Assembly (NCBI RefSeq): GCF_018698455.1
Contig: NZ_JABIOQ010000072.1
Coordinates: forward strand, 1-64,000
Source: Sulfurimonas sp.
Lineage (GTDB): Bacteria; Campylobacterota; Campylobacteria; Campylobacterales; Sulfurimonadaceae
Direction: 5' to 3'
DNA length: 64,000 nucleotides
In this document: piece by piece, positions 1 to 8,111 of the stretch
Layout: every line of letters starts with the position of its first letter
How positions within the stretch are numbered: position 1 is the first letter of the stretch
Translations under genes and position numbers: made by a program
Notes under the pieces: model-generated
Told to the model about the DNA's origin: nothing
Database searches by the model: none
What the model saw: the letters and a program-made list of their open reading frames with translations, nothing else

Positions 1-226
1 CTGGATAAGCTATGCCCCCTATGATAGAATTCTTTTCTCTGCAACAGCAAAAGCAATACCCTCAAAACTTTTTGAACAGTTAGCCGATGGTGGCATTTTA
101 GTAGCTCCTATGGTAAAAGGCAATAAACAAGTTATAACAAGATTTATTAAGAATGGCGATATCATTGAAGAAGAAGAATTGGAAGATTGTGATTTTGTTC
201 CTGTTTTGGATGGTGTTCAAAAGTAA
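1..226 (+). CDS. pcm: Protein-L-isoaspartate O-methyltransferase, C-terminal part
   Basis: This open frame enters from the left edge (first whole codon at base 2) and ends at TAA 224-226, giving about 74 residues. The reading '[18 protein letters not shown]' followed by '[11 protein letters not shown]' matches the C-terminal part of PIMT, which repairs isoaspartyl residues in damaged proteins using S-adenosylmethionine in the cytoplasm. The stretch '[10 protein letters not shown]' fits the family's last beta strand. The start and the SAM-binding motif lie outside the window. The ORF track omits it because no start codon is present. Only the family call can be made; activity cannot be judged from this part. 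Confidence 0.85.
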   Translation, partial: WISYAPYDRILFSATAKAIPSKLFEQLADGGILVAPMVKGNKQVITRFIKNGDIIEEEELEDCDFVPVLDGVQK

Positions 227-239
227 AAACTTGGATATA

Positions 240-904
240 AAATTAAAATTATGATGATCCTACAAAAGATCGTGATACTTATATGGCGAAGTAGAGTTTC
301 AAGTGAGTGTGAAGTATGACTTTTCTCTAAATCTTTTAGGTCTGGGAGAACTCTATACGGTGGCATACACTCAGCACTCAATGTGGTAATATTATGTAGG
401 TGATGCTTATTTTAGAGTAAGTGATTATACACCAGAGTTTTTTATAACGGTTCCCTTGAAGCAAGAGTATATTAAAGCAGTTCGCATGTCATTTGCACAT
501 ACTTCAAATGGATTGGGTGCTCCGCATGAAAGAGCTTGGAGCTACACTGCCATAATATAAGTCTGTTTTTTGGAGTTGGCTTTATGGGCTAAATTTCCTG
601 ATAATTGTGACTATAATCCAGAGCTAGTCGATACGATTAACCATGGACATGTTAAGTTTATACTTCCTTATGAAAAACATCTTTTAACGACACTCTTTAG
701 AAATAACTTTTAAAGTAAGGCCACAATAGATATACACTATAGTTACCCACTTTTTGAGAGAGTTTATTTCTTTATGTAAAAGCTTTTACAGGTTATGGTG
801 AGACTATGAGTTCTTATGCTGGAAATTCAGACAATGCTGGTCAAGCGCCACAAGAAGATGATTATGCAGAAAAAATTGGAATAGGATTTAGTTTATCGAG
901 GTAG
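240..904 (+). pseudogene. pldA: Decayed outer-membrane phospholipase A (PldA-like)
   Basis: No intact ORF covers this stretch, but pieces of one protein can be followed across frames. 'DDPTKDRDTYMA' comes first, then 'EVEFQVSVKYDF', 'YTQHSMW' with an in-frame TAA after it, 'DYTPEFFITVPL', 'MSFAHTSNGLGAPHERAW', and finally 'GYGETMSSYAGNSDNA' running to 'IGIGFSLSR' and TAG 902-904. Outer-membrane phospholipase A has the same order, including the H-x-S-N-G active-site motif and a final beta strand. Several stops and frameshifts interrupt it and there is no usable start, so it is a pseudogene rather than a single sequencing error. PldA normally hydrolyses phospholipids in the outer leaflet of the outer membrane. 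Confidence 0.8.
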
Positions 905-952
905 TTAAAGTTTGTTATAGTAAAATATATTTAATTTAAAATGGGGATTTCC

Positions 953-1792
953 ATGGAAGATGTGTACGGAATAGAATATAGCAAACCTGAGGTTGTGCTT
1001 CTTCAAGATACTGGAATAGGCGTTGCAGAGAGTGCTGCTCGTACTTGTTATGACTCTTTTACTAACAGTGAAAATAGTGTTATAAAAGATATAGAAAATA
1101 GCATGCCAACTGGTGCTATGTGCGATGAGATAAATGACATTGAAGATTCAGCACTTTTGGACGATCTCGCATGGACTTACTTTCATCACTCAATCCTTGA
1201 ACATGCAAACCTTAGTTTTTTAATCCGTGGAACTTCTCGTGGTGTTTTACAAGAGCATGCACGCCATCGTTTACAAGCCATAAGCGTTAGAAGCACGCGT
1301 TACACTATGAGTTCACTTATAAATGCATTTGTAGCTTCCAAGCATGGAGGGGATAGAGATTTTTTTATAGATAAAATTCTGCTATTAGATATGTTCGTTA
1401 CTTGTGATGAAGCTTATAATCGCGTGGAAATAGGCGGAATGTACGACAAGCTTGATTTCCAGTTTACTAAGGTTGAAGACTTTTACAGTATTTCTGTTGC
1501 AAAAAGTTCACTTCCTTTTTTAGAAGAGTTTTCTGATGATGCACAAAAACTTTATGATGCACTTCAATCAGGCAAGAAAAAACGTAATGTTGGAGATGCT
1601 TTTAAGCATATAATCTCGGATAATGTTAAGGTAGATATGGTTGTAACATTCAATCTCAGAAGTCTCAAAAATTACTTTACACTTCGTGATAGTGGGGCTG
1701 CATTTTTTCAAATTCGTTGGCTAGCACAGGAAATGATGAAAGTGACACCTCAAAAATATTTAGATTTAATTATGAAAAAAAAGCAGGATTAG
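953..1792 (+). CDS. thyX: Flavin-dependent thymidylate synthase ThyX
   Basis: ThyX makes dTMP from dUMP using methylenetetrahydrofolate, NADPH and FAD, and replaces ThyA in many Campylobacterota. The ThyX signature R-H-R-x7-S-x-R-Y is read as 'RHRLQAISVRSTRY' near residue 108-121 of the longest frame. The 'HHSILEHANLSF' segment and the late 'LRSLKNYFTLR' segment also fit. The track starts at 941, but no ribosome site precedes that ATG. The second ATG at 953 has GGGGAT just upstream, so 953 is preferred (279 residues). The gene follows the pldA remnant, with TATAGT at 916-921 as a possible -10. It is followed 3 bases later by a lipoprotein gene, so an operon is likely. Confidence 0.9.
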   Translation: MEDVYGIEYSKPEVVLLQDTGIGVAESAARTCYDSFTNSENSVIKDIENSMPTGAMCDEINDIEDSALLDDLAWTYFHHSILEHANLSFLIRGTSRGVLQEHARHRLQAISVRSTRYTMSSLINAFVASKHGGDRDFFIDKILLLDMFVTCDEAYNRVEIGGMYDKLDFQFTKVEDFYSISVAKSSLPFLEEFSDDAQKLYDALQSGKKKRNVGDAFKHIISDNVKVDMVVTFNLRSLKNYFTLRDSGAAFFQIRWLAQEMMKVTPQKYLDLIMKKKQD

Positions 1793-1795
1793 AAG

Positions 1796-2023
1796 ATGAT
1801 TAAAATTTTACTAACAATAGCAGTGGGTATTTTTCTAAGTGGATGTAGTAATTTCACTATAAATGCAACGATGTGTGATCAAATAGCTAGTGAGCCAAAT
1901 GCTATAATGCCTCAAGAATGTAGAGCTTACAATGAAGAAGAAGCGCAAAAAGCATTTGACAAAACAATAGAGAATAAAAAAGTAAGTAAAGAAGATATAG
2001 AATTTCATAAAAAGAGTAATTAA
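1796..2023 (+). CDS. Small lipoprotein, function unknown
   Basis: This 75-residue protein has a short hydrophobic leader ending in the lipobox 'LSGC', so it should be lipidated on Cys17 and held in a membrane facing the periplasm. The mature part is polar and mostly helical, with two more cysteines ('MCDQIA', 'QECRAY'). It lies 3 bases after thyX and 2 bases before the PhnA-family gene, so it is probably co-transcribed. The minus-strand ORF on top of it (1835-2059) is a shadow. I recognise no family. The gene is supported by the lipobox and the packing rather than by homology. Confidence 0.7.
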   Translation: MIKILLTIAVGIFLSGCSNFTINATMCDQIASEPNAIMPQECRAYNEEEAQKAFDKTIENKKVSKEDIEFHKKSN

Positions 2024-2025
2024 AA

Positions 2026-2556
2026 ATGAGTAGAAGTAGTATTTGTGAACTATGTGCAAGTGAAGATGGTGTAGAGGTTATAGAACTTCCTGTGAGTGAT
2101 GGAAGTGATGAGCAGTCAGTGTATGTGTGTGCAAATTGTAAGGGGCAGATAGAAAGCGGTGACTTAGATGAAGCACACTTTAACTGTCTAAATGATGCAA
2201 TGTGGAGTGAAACGCCGGCTGTAAAAGTTATGAGTTATATTCTCTGGAACACTCTAGGTCGTCAAGATATGGTAGATATGATGTACCTAGAAGAAGATGA
2301 ACGAAATTTAGCCGAACAAGCAGTAAACGCAGCGGCAAACAAGTTAGTATATAGAGACTCTAATGGAGTTGAACTTCATACTGGAGATTCTATAGTAATC
2401 CTTAAAGACCTAGAAGTAAAAGGTGCTGGCTTTACTGCTAAACGCGGTACTACAGTTACACGTATAGGCTTGGCTCCGGGCGATGCTGGTCATGTAGAAG
2501 GTCGTGTTAATGGTACTAAAATTTTTATAAAGACTGAGTTTATTAAAAAAGCATAA
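2026..2556 (+). CDS. PhnA/YjdM-family zinc-ribbon protein
   Basis: The 176-residue protein starts with a zinc-ribbon-like region ('ICELC' and 'VCANC', about residues 6-40). It ends with the PhnA domain ('DSNGVELHTGDSIVILKDLEVKG' region, about 110-176), an SH3-like fold. Despite the name, this family is not part of the phosphonate C-P lyase, and its cellular role is poorly defined. Some members have been linked to phosphonoacetate hydrolysis, but that activity cannot be assumed here. It lies between a lipoprotein and dgt with 2 and 11 base gaps, consistent with one transcript. Confidence 0.8.
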   Translation: MSRSSICELCASEDGVEVIELPVSDGSDEQSVYVCANCKGQIESGDLDEAHFNCLNDAMWSETPAVKVMSYILWNTLGRQDMVDMMYLEEDERNLAEQAVNAAANKLVYRDSNGVELHTGDSIVILKDLEVKGAGFTAKRGTTVTRIGLAPGDAGHVEGRVNGTKIFIKTEFIKKA

Positions 2557-2567
2557 GGCATTACTAT

Positions 2568-3635
2568 ATGAATCAAGAAGATCGTTTTTTCAAGATAGAT
2601 AAAGATTTTAGAAATCCTTATGCACGCGATAGAGATAGAATCATTCACTCGGGTTCTTTTAGAAAACTTGAGTATAAAACACAGGTATTTTTAAATAATG
2701 AAGGTGACTTCTTTCGTACTCGTCTTACCCACTCTATTGAAGTTTCACAAATTGCGCGTTCAATCACTTCTAATTTGGGTTTAAACGAGTCTCTCTCAGA
2801 AGCTATTGCTTTGGCTCATGATTTAGGTCATACACCGTTTGGACATGTTGGTGGAGATACTCTTGATGAATGTCTTAAAGCCGATGGTTTTAGTAATGGA
2901 TTTGAGCATAACTTTCAGAGCTTTCGTGTGGTCTCGCGTTTAGAGAAACGCTATAAAGACTTTGATGGACTTAATCTTACTTTTGCAACATTAGAGGGAA
3001 TCTTAAAACATTCATATCCTTACCATAAGTCATTTTTACCAGATTCGATTCATGAGCAGTTTAACTTAGATAAACATCCCTCTTTTGAGGCGATGATAGT
3101 CGACCGAGCAGACGAAATAGCTTACATGAGTCATGATATTGACGATGGTGTGAACTCTGGAATTATTAGTTTTGATGACTTAAAGACGAGTGAGTTAGCT
3201 GTTGAAGTTTTAGCAAAAGTAGCATTAGAAGGTGTTGGTGAAGAGAATGATGAGATGTTTCGTTATAGATTTAGTTCACATCTTATAAACCATCTTGTGT
3301 ATTCACTTCTAGAATACTCGGGTCCAAGAATCAAAGATATTAATAACGTAATGCCAATTGGTTTTGAGAAAGAACTTGAAACAAAGATAAAAAAGCTTAA
3401 AAAAATTCTGTTTACAAAAATGTACCAGCACAAGAAAATAGTTCGTAAAATGTATGCAGGAAGACAAGCGATAAAAGGACTTTATAAAGGTTTAATGGAA
3501 GAAGAAAAGATGCTTCCAGAGTTTTATCGTAAGCAGTTAGAGTATAGAAATAAACATAGAGTAATTGCTGATTATATAGCTTCGATGAGTGATCGATATG
3601 CACTCAATTTTTATAATGAGATGTACGGGAAGTAA
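2568..3635 (+). CDS. dgt: Deoxyguanosinetriphosphate triphosphohydrolase (dGTPase)
   Basis: dGTPases hydrolyse dGTP to deoxyguanosine and tripolyphosphate and help control dNTP pools. The HD-domain metal residues are visible in order: 'RLTHSIEVSQIAR' (about 50-62), 'ALAHDLGHTPFGH' (about 83-95, the HD pair), and a late aspartate in 'DRADEIAYMSHDIDDG' (about 178-193). At 355 residues it is shorter than the E. coli enzyme and resembles the shorter form seen in many other bacteria. A dNTP-related gene (thyX) lies three genes upstream, which suggests a nucleotide-metabolism grouping. The start at 2568 is an ATG 11 bases after the preceding stop. Confidence 0.9.
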   Translation: MNQEDRFFKIDKDFRNPYARDRDRIIHSGSFRKLEYKTQVFLNNEGDFFRTRLTHSIEVSQIARSITSNLGLNESLSEAIALAHDLGHTPFGHVGGDTLDECLKADGFSNGFEHNFQSFRVVSRLEKRYKDFDGLNLTFATLEGILKHSYPYHKSFLPDSIHEQFNLDKHPSFEAMIVDRADEIAYMSHDIDDGVNSGIISFDDLKTSELAVEVLAKVALEGVGEENDEMFRYRFSSHLINHLVYSLLEYSGPRIKDINNVMPIGFEKELETKIKKLKKILFTKMYQHKKIVRKMYAGRQAIKGLYKGLMEEEKMLPEFYRKQLEYRNKHRVIADYIASMSDRYALNFYNEMYGK

Positions 3636-3671
3636 TTTTGTGGTTGTTTGAGTGTGTTTTGTAGTGAAACG

Positions 3672-3691
3672 CAGTCCCGAGGGACTAACGC
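3672..3691 (-). terminator. Possible rpsU terminator hairpin
   Basis: Just past the rpsU stop on the minus strand lies the palindrome AGTCCCTCGGGACT (plus-strand 3673-3686), flanked by CG pairs. It would form a short GC-rich stem, followed on the minus strand by GCGTTTCAC. The T-run is weak, so intrinsic termination is plausible but not certain. It also lies downstream of dgt on the plus strand and could serve both directions. Confidence 0.4.
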
Positions 3692-3904
3692 TTACAGGCG
3701 TGATTCATAACGTCTCATCATATAAAGACGCTTAAGCATCTTTTTACGAGAAGCAATTTTGAACTTCTTACGTTTTTCAGTTTCCGTTTCGTGGAAACGG
3801 CGAGCACGAGCTTCAGTAACGATTAAGTTACGGTCAGTCTGCTTTTTGAAACGTCTATAAGAAGCGTCAAAGTTATCATCATGGCGTAGTACAATACCAG
3901 GCAT
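3692..3904 (-). CDS. rpsU: 30S ribosomal protein S21
   Basis: This is a complete 70-residue basic protein with the S21 pattern. It has an early '[22 protein letters not shown]' type start, then a long arginine- and lysine-rich helix ('EARARRFHE', '[18 protein letters not shown]'). S21 binds the 30S platform and helps initiation at Shine-Dalgarno sites. In E. coli rpsU precedes dnaG in one operon. Here dnaG lies about 1.6 kb away on the other strand, so that operon is absent. The gene appears to be a single-gene unit with its own extended -10 promoter. Overlapping plus- and minus-frame ORFs are shadows. Confidence 0.95.
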   Translation of the reverse strand: MPGIVLRHDDNFDASYRRFKKQTDRNLIVTEARARRFHETETEKRKKFKIASRKKMLKRLYMMRRYESRL

Positions 3905-3946
3905 ATCACATCACCCACTTTCTTTGAAAAATTTTGTCGAGTTGCA

Positions 3947-3952
3947 ATTATA
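3947..3952 (-). promoter_or_regulatory. -10 element for rpsU
   Basis: On the minus strand the sequence reads TTGGTATAATTG, a perfect TATAAT preceded by TGG (extended -10 style), 43 bases upstream of the rpsU ATG. No clear -35 is visible, as is common for housekeeping promoters in Campylobacterota. A GTGGGTGAT ribosome site follows before the start. Confidence 0.6.
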
Positions 3953-4127
3953 CCAAAATAAGATATAAATATAAAGCCCGTAGTATAATCTCTTTTAAAG
4001 TAAAAATATATAACAATAATAATAGAAAAAAAGTTGTGACATGAAGAAGTGCTACAATAGTGAAAAGGGGTAGCAGATAGAATACTTAACACTTATATTT
4101 AATGCATTAATTGATCTTAGTAATGCG

Positions 4128-5198
4128 ATGGCTCCTTACATACTGTTTGGTCTAATCTTTGCTGGAATTTTACATGAACTCGTTCCAGATACCATAGTCT
4201 CAAAACACCTTGGACAAAGTTCAATACTGTCGGTAATAAAAGCAACAGTCTTCGGTATACCTCTTCCTGTTTGTTCTTGTGGAGTCGTACCTTTGGCGAC
4301 AAGTATTAAAAAAAGTGGAGCGAGTAATGGCTCAACTCTCGCATTTTTAATCTCAACACCCATAACCGGAGTAGATTCGATCTTAGCAACTTATGGAATG
4401 TTTGGGTGGGTTTTTACTATCTATAGAGTGATTACTTCTATGATAATCTCAATCATTGCCGGAGTACTTGCTAACTTTTATGGAGATAAAGAAGAAGCAC
4501 CAAAACCAAAGCCTACATTTAGTATGGCATCTCCAGTAAAACCTTCGATGGCTATGAACTTTTCAGCTTCAACAACAACTAGGAAGACAGATGAGCCTGT
4601 AAGTTGCTGCTCATCGGTAGCTTCTCTGCAAGAGAAAAAACCAAATATTTTTATTCGTGTGTTTAAATACTCTTTTGGAACTTTATTAAAAGATATATCT
4701 TCTCCTCTTCTTTTTGGACTTATATTAGGAGCACTCATAGCGGTAGCTATTCCACAAAATTTTACTGAAGTCCTTATGGAACATAGTTGGATATCATATA
4801 TTATAGTTATCGCAATAGCTGTTCCTATGTATGTATGTGCAACGGCATCTCTTCCAATAGCTGCAGGACTGATACTAGCAGGTGTCTCTCCTGGAGCGGC
4901 ATTCGTGTTTTTAAGTGCAGGGCCGGCGACAAACACTGTAACAATAGGTGTAGTAAAAAAAATGTTAGGTCTAAGAACTCTCTATGTTTATCTTGGAACT
5001 ATCATTATTGGTTCTGTTGCTTTTGGTTTTGGACTAGACTATATACTAAAAGATGTTTCAGTTTCAGAGATGGTGCATCTTCATGAAGAGACAAGTCTCG
5101 TGGCCTGGATATCGACAGTTATTTTGTGGATTTTTGTTTTTTATTATATATTAAAGCCTTATTTGATAATCAAAAAAAATAGCTTTAGCAGAAGATAG
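4128..5198 (+). CDS. SO_0444/DUF318-family metal efflux permease, probably damaged
   Basis: The protein has about eight hydrophobic helices and the family's cysteine-rich motif 'PLPVCSCGVVPL' (about residues 45-56). A later 'MYVCATASLPIAAGL' repeats the pattern after a polar linker with 'SCCSS'. This family (PF03773 permeases) is linked to copper, zinc or arsenic-type efflux at the inner membrane. Two things are odd. The frame runs upstream to 4074 and encodes a family-like N-terminus ('IEYLTLIFNALIDLSNA'), but the codon 6 bases after AGGGG is ATA (4077), not ATG; the first ATG is 4128. At the 3' end an A8 tract (about 5170-5177) moves the reading into 'KNSFSRR' and a stop, while the next frame continues with an acidic tail. 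It may be a pseudogene or carry sequencing errors. Confidence 0.65.
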   Translation: MAPYILFGLIFAGILHELVPDTIVSKHLGQSSILSVIKATVFGIPLPVCSCGVVPLATSIKKSGASNGSTLAFLISTPITGVDSILATYGMFGWVFTIYRVITSMIISIIAGVLANFYGDKEEAPKPKPTFSMASPVKPSMAMNFSASTTTRKTDEPVSCCSSVASLQEKKPNIFIRVFKYSFGTLLKDISSPLLFGLILGALIAVAIPQNFTEVLMEHSWISYIIVIAIAVPMYVCATASLPIAAGLILAGVSPGAAFVFLSAGPATNTVTIGVVKKMLGLRTLYVYLGTIIIGSVAFGFGLDYILKDVSVSEMVHLHEETSLVAWISTVILWIFVFYYILKPYLIIKKNSFSRR

Positions 5199-5405
5199 TG
5201 TAGATACTCAGGTAGAAGAGATAGAAAATGCTCCAGGACAAGAGAGTTCGTATTATGAATGAATTTAACAAGTAATTGCCAACTATGAACAATGAAGATT
5301 GTTCTCAAGCTATTCAAAAACTTCAAGCTTAAAACAAGAATGTAAGCAAGAGAAGAAGGTGCTGAGCCTACTAAACCTACCATCAGATGATGGTGCTAAA
5401 CTTTG
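5199..5405 (+). pseudogene. Out-of-frame permease tail and small gene remnant
   Basis: In the frame shifted by one base from the permease, the sequence reads 'ALAEDSVDTQVEEIENAPG' and ends 'ESSYYE' at TGA, about 5260. This looks like the true C-terminal tail lost at the A8 tract. A second short coding trace follows: 'MNNEDCSQAIQKLQ' in one frame and 'LKQECKQEKKVLSLLNLP' in another, ending 'KLCLSQ'. Joined with one frameshift these make a roughly 45-residue helical peptide of unknown family. The rest of the gap to dnaG holds only promoter-like sequence. Confidence 0.45.
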
Positions 5406-5484
5406 TCTATCTCAATAGAGATGGAGAAAAAAATGAAAGGACTTAGTATGTTGGTTCGACCTTTAGTTTAAACCTAGAAAATCA

Positions 5485-5515
5485 TATAATCTTTTAACCA
5501 GCATTGGAGTATAAT
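5485..5515 (+). promoter_or_regulatory. Two TATAAT boxes upstream of dnaG
   Basis: Perfect TATAAT hexamers lie at 5485-5490 and 5510-5515. The second ends only 7 bases before the dnaG ATG at 5523, so transcription from it would begin at or next to the start codon and give a leaderless message. The first would leave a leader of about 25 bases containing TTGGAG. Which one is used cannot be told from sequence. Confidence 0.5.
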
Positions 5516-5522
5516 CTTTACT

Positions 5523-7190
5523 ATGATTGCACAAGATTCCATAGAAGCCCTCAAAGCTCGACTTGATATTGTTGATGTTGTAGGGAACTATGTTGAGTTA
5601 AAAAAAGCAGGCGGGAACTATAAATCCCCTTGCCCTTTTCACGATGAAAAATCTCCCTCTTTCGTAGTAAGCCCCCAAAAACAGATATATCATTGTTTTG
5701 GCTGTGGTGCTGGTGGAGATAGTGTTAAGTTTGTTATGGAGTATGAGAAACTAAACTACCCAGAAGCACTCGAAAAACTCGCAGAAACTTATAACTTTAC
5801 ACTCACACATACAGATAACAAACATAACAAACCGCGTTCTCAAGTTATGGACAAAGTGAATGAATGGTACCAAACTCTTCTCACTCGAAATGCTACGGCA
5901 CTTGCTTATGTTAAAGAACGTGGGATTTATGAGAGTAGCGTTGAGAAGTTCGGAATAGGGTATGCTCCTGACTCAAACGCGACTATAAATTACATTCGTT
6001 CAGAGCAGTTTGCCATTAAAGAAGCAATCGATATGGGTGTAGTTGGGTATGAGCCATCGAGAAACCAGACATATGCGCGTTTCATAGAGAGGGTAACTTT
6101 CCCTATATACTCAGGAAATGGTAGTATCGTTGGTTTTGGTGGTCGTACTATTACTGGACATCAAGCAAAATATGTGAACTCTCCTGAAACAGCTTACTTT
6201 AATAAGTCGCGTTTACTTTATGCATATCATTTAGCAAAGCAATCACTCTATAAAAAAGCAGAAATTATCATAACAGAAGGTTATCTCGATGTTATTATGT
6301 TGCATCAAGCTGGTTTTGATAACGCGGTTGCAACCCTTGGTACAGCACTCACAGTTGAACACTTGCCACTGCTTCGCAAAGGAAGTCCTCGTGTTGTTAT
6401 GGCATACGATGGAGATAAGGCTGGTCGGGCCGCAGCACTTAAAGCAAGTAAACTCCTAAGCGCAAGTGGATTTAATGGTGGTGTTGCCGTTTTTGGCGGA
6501 GGCTTAGACCCTGCAGATATGGTAAAAGATGGTCGTGTTGAAGAGTTGGCAAATATGTTTAGGGATCCTAAGCCTTTTATAGAGTTTGTTTTAGACGAGA
6601 TACTTTCTCTTTATGATCTTCGCAATCCCAAAGAAAAAGAGTCTTGTATGGGAGAAGGAATTAGTTATCTTAAAACGCTTTCACCATTGCTTCAAGAAGA
6701 GTATAATACATACCTTGCATCGCGTTTAGGTGGGCTTGGAGTTTCTCCATCACTTGTAAGAATCACCTCAAACACGACAACAAATCAGAATATACCACTG
6801 ATGCAAAAAAACAGCCATAAAGATATGTGGGAACTTTCTTTAGTGAAAACGGTTTTAGAAAAACCACATTTTATAAACCAGATACTTGATGTTTTGGACC
6901 CTTCTCTCTTACTATTTCACTCAAGAGAATTTTCACTTGCAATAGCTTCTAAGTTTGACTCGCCTGAGCTCATGGCAATTAGTGTAGATGAAAGCATAGT
7001 AACTCTTAAAGATGAAGAAGCTCTTAATGCAGAGTTAATCACATTTTTAAGTAAACATTATGAGAGAGAACTTCGTAAAGTAAATCTTACTCAAAGCATT
7101 GGTTTTGAAGAGAAAGCCTTTTATATTCGTAAGTTTCGTGGTAAAATAGCTAAACTAAAACGCGGCGAATTAGTCGGTTTTGATGATTAA
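5523..7190 (+). CDS. dnaG: DNA primase DnaG
   Basis: DnaG makes the RNA primers for replication and works with the DnaB helicase. The N-terminal CHC2 zinc finger is clear ('CPFHDEKSPSF', 'HCFGCGAGGD', about residues 38-64). It is followed by the primase core with 'GFGGRTI' and the TOPRIM domain ('EGYLDVIMLHQAGF', 'AYDGDKAGRAA', about 240-310), including the acidic metal residues. The C-terminal part is less conserved and would hold the helicase-binding region. Length (555) is close to other epsilonproteobacterial primases. Two small secreted-protein genes follow within 20 bases and may share the transcript. Confidence 0.95.
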   Translation: MIAQDSIEALKARLDIVDVVGNYVELKKAGGNYKSPCPFHDEKSPSFVVSPQKQIYHCFGCGAGGDSVKFVMEYEKLNYPEALEKLAETYNFTLTHTDNKHNKPRSQVMDKVNEWYQTLLTRNATALAYVKERGIYESSVEKFGIGYAPDSNATINYIRSEQFAIKEAIDMGVVGYEPSRNQTYARFIERVTFPIYSGNGSIVGFGGRTITGHQAKYVNSPETAYFNKSRLLYAYHLAKQSLYKKAEIIITEGYLDVIMLHQAGFDNAVATLGTALTVEHLPLLRKGSPRVVMAYDGDKAGRAAALKASKLLSASGFNGGVAVFGGGLDPADMVKDGRVEELANMFRDPKPFIEFVLDEILSLYDLRNPKEKESCMGEGISYLKTLSPLLQEEYNTYLASRLGGLGVSPSLVRITSNTTTNQNIPLMQKNSHKDMWELSLVKTVLEKPHFINQILDVLDPSLLLFHSREFSLAIASKFDSPELMAISVDESIVTLKDEEALNAELITFLSKHYERELRKVNLTQSIGFEEKAFYIRKFRGKIAKLKRGELVGFDD

Positions 7191-7205
7191 ACTAGAGGAA
7201 GAAAA

Positions 7206-7640
7206 ATGAAATTTTTATTTATACTTATCACTTTTTATACACTTAGCTTTGCACAAACACCTTTTACTCTCACAAAGTTTAAGAGTCTCTACCCAATGGT
7301 TGAGATATACACAGATAAAGTACCAGATAGCTATAAGGTTAAAATAACTAAAATTCTAAAAGAGTATACAGATGAACTTGGTATAAATACCAAGGGTTAC
7401 TCTGACCGGCCTCTTGTGATTATGATATCTCGCATAGCAGTAGGAGATAAACTCACCCTTAAGATGGCTCTTATAATAGGTGAAGAAGTGAAGCGCCTTG
7501 ATGATGGAGCAGAGGTATTTGCCATTACATACCAAAAGGTTGATATTTTTGAAGTAGAGGATTTAGACGAGGATTTAATCGATACTGTTGAGTATCTTCT
7601 TGAGCTCTTTAAAGAACAATATATAGAGGATAATGAATAG
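7206..7640 (+). CDS. Secreted hypothetical protein
   Basis: The 144-residue protein begins with a signal peptide ('MKFLFILITFYTLSFA', likely cut after Ala-Gln). The rest alternates beta strands and helices, with an acidic end ('VEDLDEDLIDTVEYLLELF'). No cysteines or catalytic motifs are visible and I do not recognise the family. It lies 15 bases after dnaG and overlaps the following thioredoxin-like gene by one base, so the two secreted proteins are probably made together. A role in the periplasm is inferred from the leader only. Confidence 0.65.
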   Translation: MKFLFILITFYTLSFAQTPFTLTKFKSLYPMVEIYTDKVPDSYKVKITKILKEYTDELGINTKGYSDRPLVIMISRIAVGDKLTLKMALIIGEEVKRLDDGAEVFAITYQKVDIFEVEDLDEDLIDTVEYLLELFKEQYIEDNE

Positions 7641-8050
7641 TGAAAAAAATCACATACATAGTTATAATAATGTTAATGAGTACATTGGCATATGGACAAT
7701 CGTATAAAGAATTTGCAAAGAAGTTTAGTTATGAGCTTAGTTATGAACAAGCAATGAAAAGAGCTAAAGAAGAGAAGAAGGATGTGTTACTTATACAAGT
7801 TTCTAATTACTGTCCATGGTGTAGAAAGCTGGAAAAAAGAACACTTTCATCTGATAAAATAAACAAACTTATACAACAAAAATATATTCCTCTTATTGTA
7901 AACCGTCAAGAAGGAACACTGCATAAGCGTTTTGCAACACCTGTAGTACCTGTTTCTTATATTATAGACTATAGAGATGATACAAAATTTAAAAGTTTTC
8001 CAGGTTATCAAAGTAAAACAGATTTTTATTCTATTGTAAGTAAAGATTAG
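7640..8050 (+). CDS. Periplasmic thioredoxin-fold protein (CxxC)
   Basis: The 136-residue protein has a signal peptide ('YIVIIMLMSTLAYG'), then a thioredoxin-like domain. Its active site is read as 'SNYCPWCRKLEKRTL' (about residues 53-67), and the cis-proline position is in 'TPVVPVSYII'. This matches periplasmic thioredoxin-like proteins related to SoxW and DUF255, which move electrons or reduce disulfides. It starts with GTG overlapping the TAG of the preceding gene. Its target is unknown. A link to sulfur metabolism is possible in this organism, but the sox genes are 40 kb away. Confidence 0.75.
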   Translation: MKKITYIVIIMLMSTLAYGQSYKEFAKKFSYELSYEQAMKRAKEEKKDVLLIQVSNYCPWCRKLEKRTLSSDKINKLIQQKYIPLIVNRQEGTLHKRFATPVVPVSYIIDYRDDTKFKSFPGYQSKTDFYSIVSKD

Positions 8051-8111
8051 AATTTCCTATAATAGATTTTTTTTGTTATACTTAAGATAATTTTATTTTA
8101 AGAGGTATTTT

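Noticed and set aside
4478-4936. 152-residue minus-strand ORF inside the permease
   Set aside because: It is a shadow of the permease frame, with no leader or family pattern.
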